Positions 7,044 through 15,219 of a stretch of DNA of 27,897 bases are shown piece by piece. Every line of letters starts with the position of its first letter. Positions within the stretch are counted from its first letter, which is position 1. A program made the translations under genes and the position numbers. This stretch comes from a virus. The stretch is from positions 1 to 27,897 of IMG/VR virus record IMGVR_UViG_3300042938_001749. The stretch is one strand, 5' to 3'. The notes beneath the pieces were generated by a model. It ran no database searches and was not told the DNA's origin. It was given only the letters and a program-made list of their open reading frames with translations.

Positions 7044-8477
7044 GTGCAAGAAAAAGTTAAAAAAATAGACAGAAGTAGACCTTGTAGGATTTGCGGTGAA
7101 ATATTTACCCCGTTAAGTCAGGACGGGATATCTAAAAGTAAATATACGAGCTGTTCCGACAAATGTAGGAATATTTCCAGAAAAGACAAAAGAAGATCTG
7201 CTAAATATTCGGAATTCCAGTTAGAAAAAGTTAAAGAATTAAAGAAGAGACATTTTACAAATAAAGAAATAGTTAGAATAAGTCAGGTTAATCTTAATAC
7301 TGTAAAGAAAATTATATCGGAAAATAATCTTGAATTAGATAAGAAAATAGCTAATAAAAACGCATATAAAGGGAAGGTAGATAGCGATCCCGACTGTATG
7401 AAAAAAATGAGAGATGGAAGGGTATTTTGTAAAACAAATGTATTTAACAATAAAATCGATGAAATTAAAAATATTTTACAAAATCCAGATAATAAGTATA
7501 GCATACCCCATATATCTAAGAAAAATGGTTTAAACGAAGGTTCTGTAAGAAGAGGTCTTCATTTAAGAGGTTTAAGTGAATTGATTGGTAAACATTCTTC
7601 GTCTGGAGAGGATGGTATATATGATTTTATAAAAGAACTATTACCTGAAGTGGAGGTGGTAAGAAATACAAGATCTTTACTAGGAGGAAAAGAGATTGAT
7701 ATCTACATACCTTCTATGAAATTAGCTATAGAGTATTGTGGTTTATATTGGCATACGGAAGACAGTCCTCAACCAAGACTTAGAACTTACCATTACGATA
7801 AAATGAAAAAGTGCGAAAGTCTAGGTATTAGACTTATAACAATTTTCGAGGATGAGTGGACAGATAGAGAAAAACAAGTTAAAAATTTCCTTAAATCTGT
7901 TTTAAACGTTATAGATCGTAGAATTTACGCTAGAGATTGTCAGCTATCCGAAGTTGACAAAGAAACTGCTAAAATTTTTCTGGAAGATAATCATATTCAA
8001 GGCGATACTTCTTTTAAGGTAGCTTTTGGACTTTATTTTAAAGAACAATTAGTTGGATTAATTACAGCTAATAAACACCATAGACAAGGTCACGACACTG
8101 AAAGCGTATTAAACAGACTCGTTTTCTCTAGCGGAGTACAGATAGTTGGAGGAGCTTCTAAGTTGTTAAAATACTTATTGAATTATTCTAGAGACAACGG
8201 ATATCAAAAACTTATTTCTTGGTCGGATAGTCGTTGGAGTCAAGGTAATGTTTACGAAAAATTAGGTTTTAAATTAGAAGATGAGATAGATCCCGACTAT
8301 AGTTATTATGTAGGTGGAAATAAGAGAAAATCTAAACAATCCTGCCAAAAGAAAAACTTAATAGAATTAGGGGCTGTAGGAAATATAGATAATACCGAAA
8401 CCGAACTAGCTAAATCTTTAGGATATGGTAAAATCTATGACTGCGGTAAAAAACGTTGGACCCTCTCCTTAATCTAA
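7044..8477 (+). CDS. Vsr/EDxHD-like homing endonuclease with GNAT-like C-terminal domain
   Basis: A 477-residue free-standing endonuclease. Residues 14-41 form a zinc finger (Cys14, Cys17, Cys37, Cys41). Residues 60-190 contain helix-turn-helix-like repeats ('FTNKEIVRISQVNLNTVKKI', 'ISKKNGLNEGSVRRGL'), typical DNA-binding modules. Residues about 200-275 are a Vsr-like nuclease core: 'LGGKEIDIYIPS' with Glu217 and Asp219, 'LAIEYCGLYWHTED', 'KKCESLGIRLITIFEDEW', as in the EDxHD homing endonuclease family. The last 190 residues include an acetyltransferase-like domain ('YFKEQLVGLITANKH', 'SWSDSRWSQGNVYEKLGFK') often fused to this nuclease in phages. The start is GTG with a weak AGG upstream. Its AGA-rich codon use differs from the CGT-rich capsid gene, which fits a mobile gene inserted behind the capsid terminator. 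Confidence 0.85.
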   Translation: MQEKVKKIDRSRPCRICGEIFTPLSQDGISKSKYTSCSDKCRNISRKDKRRSAKYSEFQLEKVKELKKRHFTNKEIVRISQVNLNTVKKIISENNLELDKKIANKNAYKGKVDSDPDCMKKMRDGRVFCKTNVFNNKIDEIKNILQNPDNKYSIPHISKKNGLNEGSVRRGLHLRGLSELIGKHSSSGEDGIYDFIKELLPEVEVVRNTRSLLGGKEIDIYIPSMKLAIEYCGLYWHTEDSPQPRLRTYHYDKMKKCESLGIRLITIFEDEWTDREKQVKNFLKSVLNVIDRRIYARDCQLSEVDKETAKIFLEDNHIQGDTSFKVAFGLYFKEQLVGLITANKHHRQGHDTESVLNRLVFSSGVQIVGGASKLLKYLLNYSRDNGYQKLISWSDSRWSQGNVYEKLGFKLEDEIDPDYSYYVGGNKRKSKQSCQKKNLIELGAVGNIDNTETELAKSLGYGKIYDCGKKRWTLSLI

Positions 8478-8484
8478 AAAATCA

Positions 8485-8493
8485 TGGTATAAT
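8485..8493 (+). promoter_or_regulatory. Extended -10 promoter giving a leaderless mRNA for the 8499 gene
   Basis: TGG followed by a perfect TATAAT (8488-8493). The start codon begins 6 bases after the -10 element, where transcription is expected to begin. No -35 hexamer and no Shine-Dalgarno are visible. Confidence 0.7.
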
Positions 8494-8498
8494 ATTAC

Positions 8499-9071
8499 AT
8501 GACTAAAAGAACATGTGTATTTACTGGTTTAGAATCAAACGATAAAGACAGCGTAATACCACGTCACCTATCTAAAGACCCTCACAATTGGACTTCTACA
8601 GTCCCTACCACTACGTCATACAAAGAACAAAGAAAAGACCGTCTACCTACAGAGCTTGAAATTCAAGCTGCTGATGCGTTTTATCAAATCGAAACTTTAA
8701 AGACTAAATTAGAATTCTACGAAAATCGCCTAGCTCAAATACAGGACGAAATTAACAGTACGTTCGTACCTTTTCCTGTAGAAAAGCCTAAAAACGAAGG
8801 TAAACGTGCAGCTAAAAAGAAAGATAAAGAAATAGAAATAGCTGAAAAACAGAAAGATATCCAGAACATGGAATCTAAGTTTATAGAGGAAATGCGTAAA
8901 AAAGCTGGAGAATTAACAACTGCGGCGTATTTTGAGGAAGGTAGTTCTGGATTGGCGTTAACAAATAGTAAACCTGATTATATAGATTATAATGGTAAAA
9001 TGCCAGATATTAAAAAAATTACTGTAATTAGAAATCCAAAAAATAATATAAAAGGTCTCTGGGATGAGTAG
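8499..9071 (+). CDS. Coiled-coil hypothetical protein, 190 aa
   Basis: A 190-residue protein of unknown function. The N-terminus ('CVFTGLESNDKDSVIPRHL') faintly recalls zinc-binding HNH-like starts but lacks the second cysteine pair, so no nuclease is claimed. Residues 50-85 and 100-145 are strongly helical, Lys/Glu-rich and probably coiled coil. The last 40 residues look ordered with 'KKITVIRNPKNN'. The ATG is the only possible start for the long frame, and no Shine-Dalgarno precedes it; the upstream -10 element implies a leaderless message. It overlaps the next gene by 8 bases and heads a four-gene unit that contains an AAA+ ATPase. Confidence 0.65.
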   Translation: MTKRTCVFTGLESNDKDSVIPRHLSKDPHNWTSTVPTTTSYKEQRKDRLPTELEIQAADAFYQIETLKTKLEFYENRLAQIQDEINSTFVPFPVEKPKNEGKRAAKKKDKEIEIAEKQKDIQNMESKFIEEMRKKAGELTTAAYFEEGSSGLALTNSKPDYIDYNGKMPDIKKITVIRNPKNNIKGLWDE

Positions 9072-9348
9072 AAAATACCTACCTTCTAAAGAAGGAAGTT
9101 GGTTAGATAAAAGTAGTCATCCTCATAAGGAAGATGAATTTCCTATTTGTTATCATATAGACGCAATGAAGAGATGTATAGATTCCGATTCTAGTTGGGA
9201 TTTTGAAAGTGCGGAAGATGATGAAATTGGAAAAAATAAAGAAATTAACCAAATTCAAAATACTAGGCGCTGCACAGTATTAAAAAACAATAATGTCAAA
9301 AGTATTAAATCGCACAATAAACGTCAAAGAAATAGAGGTAAAAAATGA
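9064..9348 (+). CDS. Small basic-tailed hypothetical protein, 94 aa
   Basis: A 94-residue hydrophilic protein with scattered Cys and His ('PICYHIDAMKRCID', then 'RRCTV') and a very basic C-terminus ('KSHNKRQRNRGKK') that could bind nucleic acid. No family recognised. It overlaps the gene before it by 8 bases and the AAA+ gene after it by 4 (ATGA), so it is translationally coupled on both sides. The tight coupling suggests a partner of the ATPase, but the sequence does not show what it does. Confidence 0.6.
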   Translation: MSRKYLPSKEGSWLDKSSHPHKEDEFPICYHIDAMKRCIDSDSSWDFESAEDDEIGKNKEINQIQNTRRCTVLKNNNVKSIKSHNKRQRNRGKK

Positions 9349-10331
9349 GCGATTCTAAATTTGTCGTTAAAAAAGTTACCAGCATAGAGCATCTTGCTAA
9401 CGGACAGGAATTATACATACCTGAATCAGATATTACTTTTCAAACTAAAGATTATATCATCCAATTAGATCTACATGATGAGAAAAAAGAAAAAGAAAAA
9501 TATACTATTGAATCTGGCGTATTTATATTTGAAACTACAAACTCAGGTATGATCTTATCTCCTATCGAACTGAGAAGAAATAAAATGTTAGAAACTATAG
9601 GTGTAACCGACGATATTTTAAAAGAGGGTGATAAGTTTTTCAATAGACTTGATGTCTATGAAAGAAGATCTATAATACCTAAAAGAGCGATATTACTTAT
9701 GTCAGCCCCCGGCATTGGAAAGTCTGCTGCAATTAACCTAACATGTCATAAATATAGAGAGAAAGACAGTAAAACATGTATTATCGTATGGAATACATCT
9801 GGTATTAAATCTAAAGACGTTCTTGATTTTCTAATGTCTGATTCGGAGTTTAAAGACGTAACTAAACTAATATTAGTAATGGAAGATATCGGCGGCGGAT
9901 CTGTAGATGAATACGACGGTCCTAAAGGCGTAGACGCCAGTATGCTTAACCTACTAGATGGAGTAGGAAATCCTTTTCAAAATATTCCTACGTTTATTAT
10001 AGCTACAACAAACCATCCAGAACAAGTGGCTGAAGCATTGATTGATAGACCGGGTCGTTTTGACAAATGTCTTGAGCTTAAGTCACCTAATGAAGATGAA
10101 GCTATTAGACTTTATGAATTCTTTTTAGACGGTGTTCTTGACGAAGGCACTTTTGAAGCGGCTAAGATAGCTGCTAAAAATAAGTTTAGTATTGCTCATA
10201 TTAGTGAATCTATTACTAGAGCTGAATTGGACGATACTACAATATTAGAAGCAGTTAATTCACTAGTAGAACATAAAAAGAAATTTAAGAAGGCTTTTAG
10301 TAAAATCAAAGGGATGGGATTAAATGACTAA
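9345..10331 (+). CDS. AAA+ ATPase
   Basis: A 328-residue protein with a C-terminal AAA+ module after an N-terminal domain of about 100 residues. Walker A is 'APGIGKS' at 121-127 (Lys126), Walker B is 'LILVMEDIG' with Glu180-Asp181, and the second region of homology contains 'DRPGRFD' at 234-240 with candidate arginine fingers Arg235 and Arg238; 'FIIATTNHPE' before it is the sensor 1 segment. This pattern fits the classical AAA clade (FtsH, BCS1, proteasome-type), which act as hexamers to remodel or unfold proteins. No protease domain is attached. It sits directly upstream of a zinc-ribbon protein and the GroEL-like chaperonin, so a part in protein remodelling or head assembly is plausible but inferred. 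Confidence 0.85.
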   Translation: MSDSKFVVKKVTSIEHLANGQELYIPESDITFQTKDYIIQLDLHDEKKEKEKYTIESGVFIFETTNSGMILSPIELRRNKMLETIGVTDDILKEGDKFFNRLDVYERRSIIPKRAILLMSAPGIGKSAAINLTCHKYREKDSKTCIIVWNTSGIKSKDVLDFLMSDSEFKDVTKLILVMEDIGGGSVDEYDGPKGVDASMLNLLDGVGNPFQNIPTFIIATTNHPEQVAEALIDRPGRFDKCLELKSPNEDEAIRLYEFFLDGVLDEGTFEAAKIAAKNKFSIAHISESITRAELDDTTILEAVNSLVEHKKKFKKAFSKIKGMGLND

Positions 10332-10524
10332 GTTTAAATGCGATAAATGTGGCTGCAGTCCAGAATTTCTATGGATGTTCGGTGGATTCGGTCCTACAAA
10401 AGACGACGATAAAGAATACTGCGAAACTTGTTTCACTAGTCGATTAAAATTTTTTGGACTTCATGTACCAAAACCAGAATTAGAGCAAGAACCAGAAGAA
10501 AAAGAAAATAGTTTGAGCGCATAA
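10324..10524 (+). CDS. Small zinc-ribbon protein
   Basis: A 66-residue protein with two CxxC pairs (Cys6/Cys9 and Cys33/Cys36), the spacing of a treble-clef or zinc-ribbon knuckle, plus Cys11. The tail is Glu/Pro-rich and likely disordered. It begins 8 bases inside the AAA+ gene, so the two are co-translated and may be partners. Role unknown; adaptor or nucleic-acid binding are both possible. Confidence 0.65.
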   Translation: MTKFKCDKCGCSPEFLWMFGGFGPTKDDDKEYCETCFTSRLKFFGLHVPKPELEQEPEEKENSLSA

Positions 10525-10535
10525 TCACCTCTTTA

Positions 10536-10544
10536 TGGTATTAT
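10536..10544 (+). promoter_or_regulatory. Extended -10 promoter upstream of the chaperonin gene
   Basis: TGG followed by TATTAT (10539-10544), in a very AT-rich stretch. No clear -35 at the right distance (a TTGAGC at 10513 is 20 bp away). The leader would be about 25 nt and carries AAAGGA at 10566-10571, so unlike the leaderless genes this message has a ribosome binding site. Confidence 0.5.
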
Positions 10545-10575
10545 ATATTAATACAATATTATTGTAAAGGATAAA

Positions 10576-12342
10576 ATGGCACGTAAAGTTAAATCACAAG
10601 TTAAAATCTTCACCAGCGACCTTAACTTCTTAGAAAAAAAGATAGTTAAGACAATGGATAGGATATCTGGTATTGTAGGAGCTTCTTTAGGTCCAAACGG
10701 TCGAAATATCTTGATCGAAAGCGAACTACCTGAAATTCCTAATAAAAACACTAAAGACGGTGTTTCTATTTTTAGAGCTTTAGGTGCTAACGATCCATAT
10801 GAGCATATTATCATCGAACAAACTCGCGATGCTGCAATTAGAACTGTTAATGAAGCTGGAGACGGTACGACTACCGCTACTGTAATTTCAGCGGCTTTAA
10901 TTAAAAATCTTTTTAATTTTTGTGGTGACAACCGTAAATACTCTCCACAAAGAGTTACACGTATTATTAATAAGTTAGTGAAAGAGAAGATTATCCCTGA
11001 CCTGAATGATTCATCTATTCGGGTCAAAAATATTAAAGATAGACATCTACTTGAGAAAGTGGCTACTATTTCTGTAAACGGTGATACTGACATGGCTAAA
11101 TCAGTCATGGAAGCTTTTGAGCTTACGGGATTCTCTTCAGCTTCTCACGTTACTATTCAAGAACTATCTGGTCCGAGTGGAGCTTATGATGTTAAGCTTA
11201 TTGAAGGTTTTCCTATCAATAAAGGATATGAAGAATCTATCGGTAAGTTTCACCCTGCTTTTATTAATGATCAAGCCAATCAAAGATGTGAACTAGAAAA
11301 ACCTCTTTTTATTCTATTTGATGGGAATATTACAGACGTTCTCCAAATTGGAGATATTTTACAGTCTATCGGTGAAAGATACGTCTCAGGTGAGATGGAT
11401 TTTAAAAACGTTGTTATTTTAGCTCACTATTTTTCAGATCCAGTGTTAACTTGGCTTGCTTTTAACTTTCCAAATCCAAACACTATTAACGTAGTTCCAC
11501 TAGTAACTCCTATGGACGCTATCGCCAATGCTCAGCTTCACTTCCTTATTGACGTTTCAGCGTTTACGGGAGCTAAGATTTTCGATATGCACAATCCATT
11601 AACAGAAGCTACTCCAGATGATTTCGGAAAAGAAGTAGAAAAGATTTCTATTTATAGATATCGCACCACTATTGTTGGTAATCCTGATGAGTTAAACATA
11701 GAATCTAGAGCTGATGAAATTCGTAAGCAAATGGCTCAATCAGAATCTAAGCTAGAGAAGATGATTCTAGAAGAAAGAGTAGGTAAATTAACTAGCGGTA
11801 TTGCCCAGCTTCGTATTTACGGATCTTCTAACGGAGAGCTTAAAGAGAAAGCGGATAGAGCTGAAGACGCTGTTTGTGCTGTAAGGGCTGCGATTAATCA
11901 TGGTTGTTTGCCGGGTGGTTGCAGGGCACTTATTGATCAAGTAGTTAAACTCAATTCCGATCAAGATCCTATTATTCAAAAAGTAGTTATCCCATCTCTA
12001 ATGGCTCCATTCTTTAAATTGTTAGATAATGCTGGTTATAATGAAGAAGAAGTTCAAGAAATTCTAACGAAACTATTTAAAAATAAAGATCTAGTTTTTA
12101 ACGTAGCTACGGCTGAGTTTGGTAAGATTAAAGACATGGGCGTATACGACGCTACATTGGCTGTAACTCAAGCTCTTATTAACGCTTGCAGTATTGCTTC
12201 TGTAATGGGTACTCTAGGTGGTATTATTTGTACTCCACGAGACGAAGCTCTCGAAAGACAAGAGTTTTTAGACGCTCAGAATTTTGATAAGAGTTTAGAA
12301 AGTGCTGAATCATTTACTAATGAAGCGAATAACAGACCTTAA
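10576..12342 (+). CDS. GroEL-like group I chaperonin
   Basis: A 588-residue divergent chaperonin subunit, longer than host GroEL (about 548). The equatorial ATP site is intact: 'GASLGPNGRN' near 35, 'TKDGVS' with Asp61 (GroEL Asp52), 'AGDGTTTATV' with Asp96 (Asp87) and 'AEDAVCAVRAA' with Asp431 (Asp398). The apical part is recognisable ('PLFILFDGNITDVLQI', 'NVVILAHYF') but diverged. 'ERVGKLTSGIAQLRIYG' and 'GVYDATLAVTQALINA' are classic. The C-terminal Gly-Gly-Met tail is absent; it ends in Asn-Asn-Arg-Pro. Pseudomonas phages EL and OBP encode such chaperonins, and the EL protein works without GroES. Its place just before TerL suggests it folds virion proteins. A possible GroES-like partner lies at 22851-23147. 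Confidence 0.93.
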   Translation: MARKVKSQVKIFTSDLNFLEKKIVKTMDRISGIVGASLGPNGRNILIESELPEIPNKNTKDGVSIFRALGANDPYEHIIIEQTRDAAIRTVNEAGDGTTTATVISAALIKNLFNFCGDNRKYSPQRVTRIINKLVKEKIIPDLNDSSIRVKNIKDRHLLEKVATISVNGDTDMAKSVMEAFELTGFSSASHVTIQELSGPSGAYDVKLIEGFPINKGYEESIGKFHPAFINDQANQRCELEKPLFILFDGNITDVLQIGDILQSIGERYVSGEMDFKNVVILAHYFSDPVLTWLAFNFPNPNTINVVPLVTPMDAIANAQLHFLIDVSAFTGAKIFDMHNPLTEATPDDFGKEVEKISIYRYRTTIVGNPDELNIESRADEIRKQMAQSESKLEKMILEERVGKLTSGIAQLRIYGSSNGELKEKADRAEDAVCAVRAAINHGCLPGGCRALIDQVVKLNSDQDPIIQKVVIPSLMAPFFKLLDNAGYNEEEVQEILTKLFKNKDLVFNVATAEFGKIKDMGVYDATLAVTQALINACSIASVMGTLGGIICTPRDEALERQEFLDAQNFDKSLESAESFTNEANNRP

Positions 12343-12348
12343 GGTAAA

Positions 12349-14214
12349 ATGGAATCTAACGACGATTTGGAAGAATATAAGAGACAACTAATATTCCAGC
12401 CTCTTAACTCTAAAGAAGAGTTGAGGGACTGGATGTATCTCTATTTCGATCTATATTTTCCTATGGGAGTTGTTTTCGATACTTCTACTCACGGTCCTGT
12501 CGAAGCTATGTGGCGTATCTACGAACTATTTAAAACAAATCAGACAAAAGACGTTCCCCAAGTAGTAATGGTTGCTTCGCGAGATAGTTTTAAAACTCTA
12601 TCTGCAGCAGCTATTGAAGTGCTGTGTTTCGTACATTTCAGAATACCTATTGCACACGCTGCTGCAATTAAATTCCAAGCTGGAGCTTGCGTAAACTACG
12701 TTAACTCATTTTTTAGAAAAATACGTCCATATTTAGAGTTTCATGGTTGGACAAGAGTTTCAGACAATAAAACACTAATTGAGTGGAGAACTAAAGAAAA
12801 AGAAGATCTTTCTCTTACAGTTCTAACAGCTACACGAGCAGGGATGAACAGTCGTCACGTACCGTTTCTTATCTTGGATGAGTTGGATCTTATGGACCCG
12901 AATGCTTTTAAAGAAAGTCGAATGGTTCCTTCAGTATATAAAGAATTCTCTCCTTTAATTCTTATTCTAAGTACAAGAAAATTCGCCTCTGGACTTATGG
13001 AGTCTCAGATTCAACTCACGCCTAAAATTGGTGGAGAAGTATTTAAATGGAATATTATCGATGTTACAGAGAAAATTTCAGATGAAATAGCTAGAGTAAA
13101 CGAACCTAAAGTGACTAGATATATATCCGCTAAACTACCGCTTAAAAACCTATCTCCAGCACAGTTTAAACTATTACCAGACGAAGAGGCTAACAAATTC
13201 GAAAGAATAGAAGCATATGCAGGTATTGCTGAACATCAATTACTTCCTGTAATGAGAAATCTATTAGTAGACAGACCTAAAGACGATAAGGGTTTCTTAT
13301 ATAAACCGCTTACAGCTACTCACAACAACTTTAAAGTTACAGATATAGATATTGCCGATGCTCAACTACTTTGTAATAAACCGTCCAGCGCAGGATTGGT
13401 ATATGGTAGATTTGATACGAATTTAAATATTTTAACTCCAGAACAAGCTTTAGAGAGACTACTTGGACATAAGTCTCCAAATACTTCTATGGAGTTTTTA
13501 AAAGATAGTTTGATGAATCTAGGAGTTACTTTTATCGGTGGAGGAGATTGGGGTTTTACCGATTTCACATCATTAGTTATTCTAGCTATCTTACCTAATG
13601 GCGACGCTTGGATTGTCGATGGATTCTTAGAAAACCGTATTGAATTAGAAGATATTGTAAAAGCAGTTAAAGAAATGCAGGAGAAATGGGGAGTTTCTAG
13701 ATGGTATCTGGAACAAGCCTATCCTGCCTATTTAGTCACTTTACGTAAAGCTGGTATCAAATGCCCTGAATTCAAAAAAGTTGTAGAAGACGGTATCACG
13801 GCGCTGCAATCTAGAATTGTAGATGTTTCAAACATTAGGAAGTTTTTCGTTATTCAACAACCAGCTACGGAAAGAATTTCACAAGCTTTTAGAGAGTATA
13901 AATGGTCGATCGACGGTAAAGGTGACGTAATCGAAGGTAAGCCGTATCACGATAAAGACGGCGTATCGGATATTATGGATTCTATCAGATATCCTATGCA
14001 GAATCTTTTTAACAGAAACGGTCGAATTATGTTCAGTATAGATCATTCTGTAGATAAAGCTAAAACAGCTCCAAATCAGCCTCAAGATCTAGCTGTATTA
14101 GCAGGTAAAGCTAATCAAGAACTTATGAAAACTAAGATGAAAGAGCTGGTTCCTGACTACGAAAAAACGACACAAACTAAGGTAATTCCCCAAAAGAAGA
14201 TATTTTGGGGTTAA
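12349..14214 (+). CDS. terL: Terminase large subunit
   Basis: A 621-residue packaging motor. The ATPase has a deviant Walker A 'ASRDSFKT' at 76-83 (Lys82), in line with terminase P-loops, and Walker B 'FLILDELD' with Asp177-Glu178, followed by 'ILILSTRK', a coupling-motif-like segment. The nuclease domain begins at 'GGGDWGFTDF' with Asp400 as first metal ligand; 'DKDGVSDIMDSIRY' (Asp537, Asp541, Asp544) supplies the late acidic residues of the RNase H-like fold. It cuts concatemers and drives DNA into the prohead through the portal encoded at 15220. It starts 6 bases after the chaperonin gene with AAGG upstream. The small subunit is not adjacent; a candidate is at 24458. Confidence 0.9.
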   Translation: MESNDDLEEYKRQLIFQPLNSKEELRDWMYLYFDLYFPMGVVFDTSTHGPVEAMWRIYELFKTNQTKDVPQVVMVASRDSFKTLSAAAIEVLCFVHFRIPIAHAAAIKFQAGACVNYVNSFFRKIRPYLEFHGWTRVSDNKTLIEWRTKEKEDLSLTVLTATRAGMNSRHVPFLILDELDLMDPNAFKESRMVPSVYKEFSPLILILSTRKFASGLMESQIQLTPKIGGEVFKWNIIDVTEKISDEIARVNEPKVTRYISAKLPLKNLSPAQFKLLPDEEANKFERIEAYAGIAEHQLLPVMRNLLVDRPKDDKGFLYKPLTATHNNFKVTDIDIADAQLLCNKPSSAGLVYGRFDTNLNILTPEQALERLLGHKSPNTSMEFLKDSLMNLGVTFIGGGDWGFTDFTSLVILAILPNGDAWIVDGFLENRIELEDIVKAVKEMQEKWGVSRWYLEQAYPAYLVTLRKAGIKCPEFKKVVEDGITALQSRIVDVSNIRKFFVIQQPATERISQAFREYKWSIDGKGDVIEGKPYHDKDGVSDIMDSIRYPMQNLFNRNGRIMFSIDHSVDKAKTAPNQPQDLAVLAGKANQELMKTKMKELVPDYEKTTQTKVIPQKKIFWG

Positions 14215-14276
14215 AAACATTATTTTGTCGTAAAAAGCAATCTTTAATTAAGTGATTAATGAAAATCGGAGAAAAA

Positions 14277-15218
14277 ATGAGCAAATTAAACATCTTAACG
14301 TCGATAAACGGATATGAGGACGATAACGCCACTAATAACGCCTCTAGAAACAACTTCAAATGGACTACAGACCTTCAAGGTATTGAAATTAAAGAACCTA
14401 AGTCGGAAACAGTTAAACTAGCTCCAAATCAGCTTAAGTCATTGTTTTCTGGTATGGCTACAGTATCTGACGATAATACAACAACTTATGACATCACACT
14501 AAAACCTTCTACTTCAAATACATACATTATCCTTCATAATGCAGGTACAGCTCCTCAATTTAGAACTCCTAGATCTATCGCTTCAGGTGCTACTACTCAA
14601 GTCACCGTAACTAAAAATGGACCTCTCCTAATTTTTACTGCTACTGGCGGAACTATCTGGAACATGACTTCAGTTGTAGTCGGAGATGAAGTACGTATTG
14701 GAGGGGTTTTTAACCTTCAAAACCAAGGTAAGTTTAAAGTAATTTCTAAAACCTCTACATCTTTTACAGTAGAGTCTTCTGCTGGAGCCGCCGAAGGTCC
14801 AATCACACTAGGTCTTACTTTTAGTTCACAAGTTCAAATCTATAGCGCCGCTGGTGTACAGATTGGTGATAAGTTAGATATAACTGCAGCTTTCAGCTCT
14901 GCATCGTACGGTACGTATGAGATAACAGATGTTGCCTCTAATTATATTGAAATTTTCAGTTCTAAATCACTTCCTGAAGAGATAGGTATTCAGACCGAGC
15001 TTAATATTTATACTAATCAGAAGAAATTCGTTTATATAGAATCCGATAAGAAGTTAAATATTAAAATCAATGGTATAATCTCTAATACAGTAGAACCAAT
15101 ACAGTTTGGTACTAAACAAAAGCCGGGTATGTTCCTCAATACAGCTTCAATCTACAGTTTGGAAATTGAAAATAAATCCTTAGATACAGCTACTGTATTC
15201 TATGTGACTGCGGAGTAG
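14277..15218 (+). CDS. Beta-rich probable virion protein with two tandem domains
   Basis: The start is set at ATG 14277 because CGGAG at 14267-14271 is five bases upstream; an in-frame ATG at 14259 has no such site. The 313-residue product is Thr/Ser/Ala-rich and mostly beta. Two related segments are visible: one around residues 135-180 ('VGDEVRIGG', 'QGKFKVISKTSTSFTVESS') and one around 195-240 ('IGDKLDITA', 'YGTYEITDVASNYIEIFSS'), suggesting a duplicated domain. No known family recognised. It lies between TerL and portal, so a head, neck or capsid-decorating role is likely. An internal TGGTATAAT occurs at 15071-15079. Confidence 0.7.
   Translation: MSKLNILTSINGYEDDNATNNASRNNFKWTTDLQGIEIKEPKSETVKLAPNQLKSLFSGMATVSDDNTTTYDITLKPSTSNTYIILHNAGTAPQFRTPRSIASGATTQVTVTKNGPLLIFTATGGTIWNMTSVVVGDEVRIGGVFNLQNQGKFKVISKTSTSFTVESSAGAAEGPITLGLTFSSQVQIYSAAGVQIGDKLDITAAFSSASYGTYEITDVASNYIEIFSSKSLPEEIGIQTELNIYTNQKKFVYIESDKKLNIKINGIISNTVEPIQFGTKQKPGMFLNTASIYSLEIENKSLDTATVFYVTAE
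15071..15079 (+). promoter_or_regulatory. Possible internal extended -10 element upstream of portal
   Basis: TGGTATAAT lies inside the beta-rich structural gene, about 140 bp before the portal start. It is identical to the element upstream of several genes here. It may be a real internal promoter or chance, since the codons Asn-Gly-Ile-Ile produce it in frame. Confidence 0.3.
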
Positions 15219-15219
15219 T

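Noticed and set aside
10551-10567. AT-rich palindrome upstream of the chaperonin (CAATATTATTG) as an operator
   Set aside because: It is short and in a very AT-rich stretch, so chance is a sufficient explanation.
10548-11108. A 186-codon minus-strand frame across the start of the chaperonin gene
   Set aside because: It is the complementary shadow of a well supported GroEL-like gene; its translation is low-complexity Ser/Leu/Ile-rich and has no ribosome binding site or family features.
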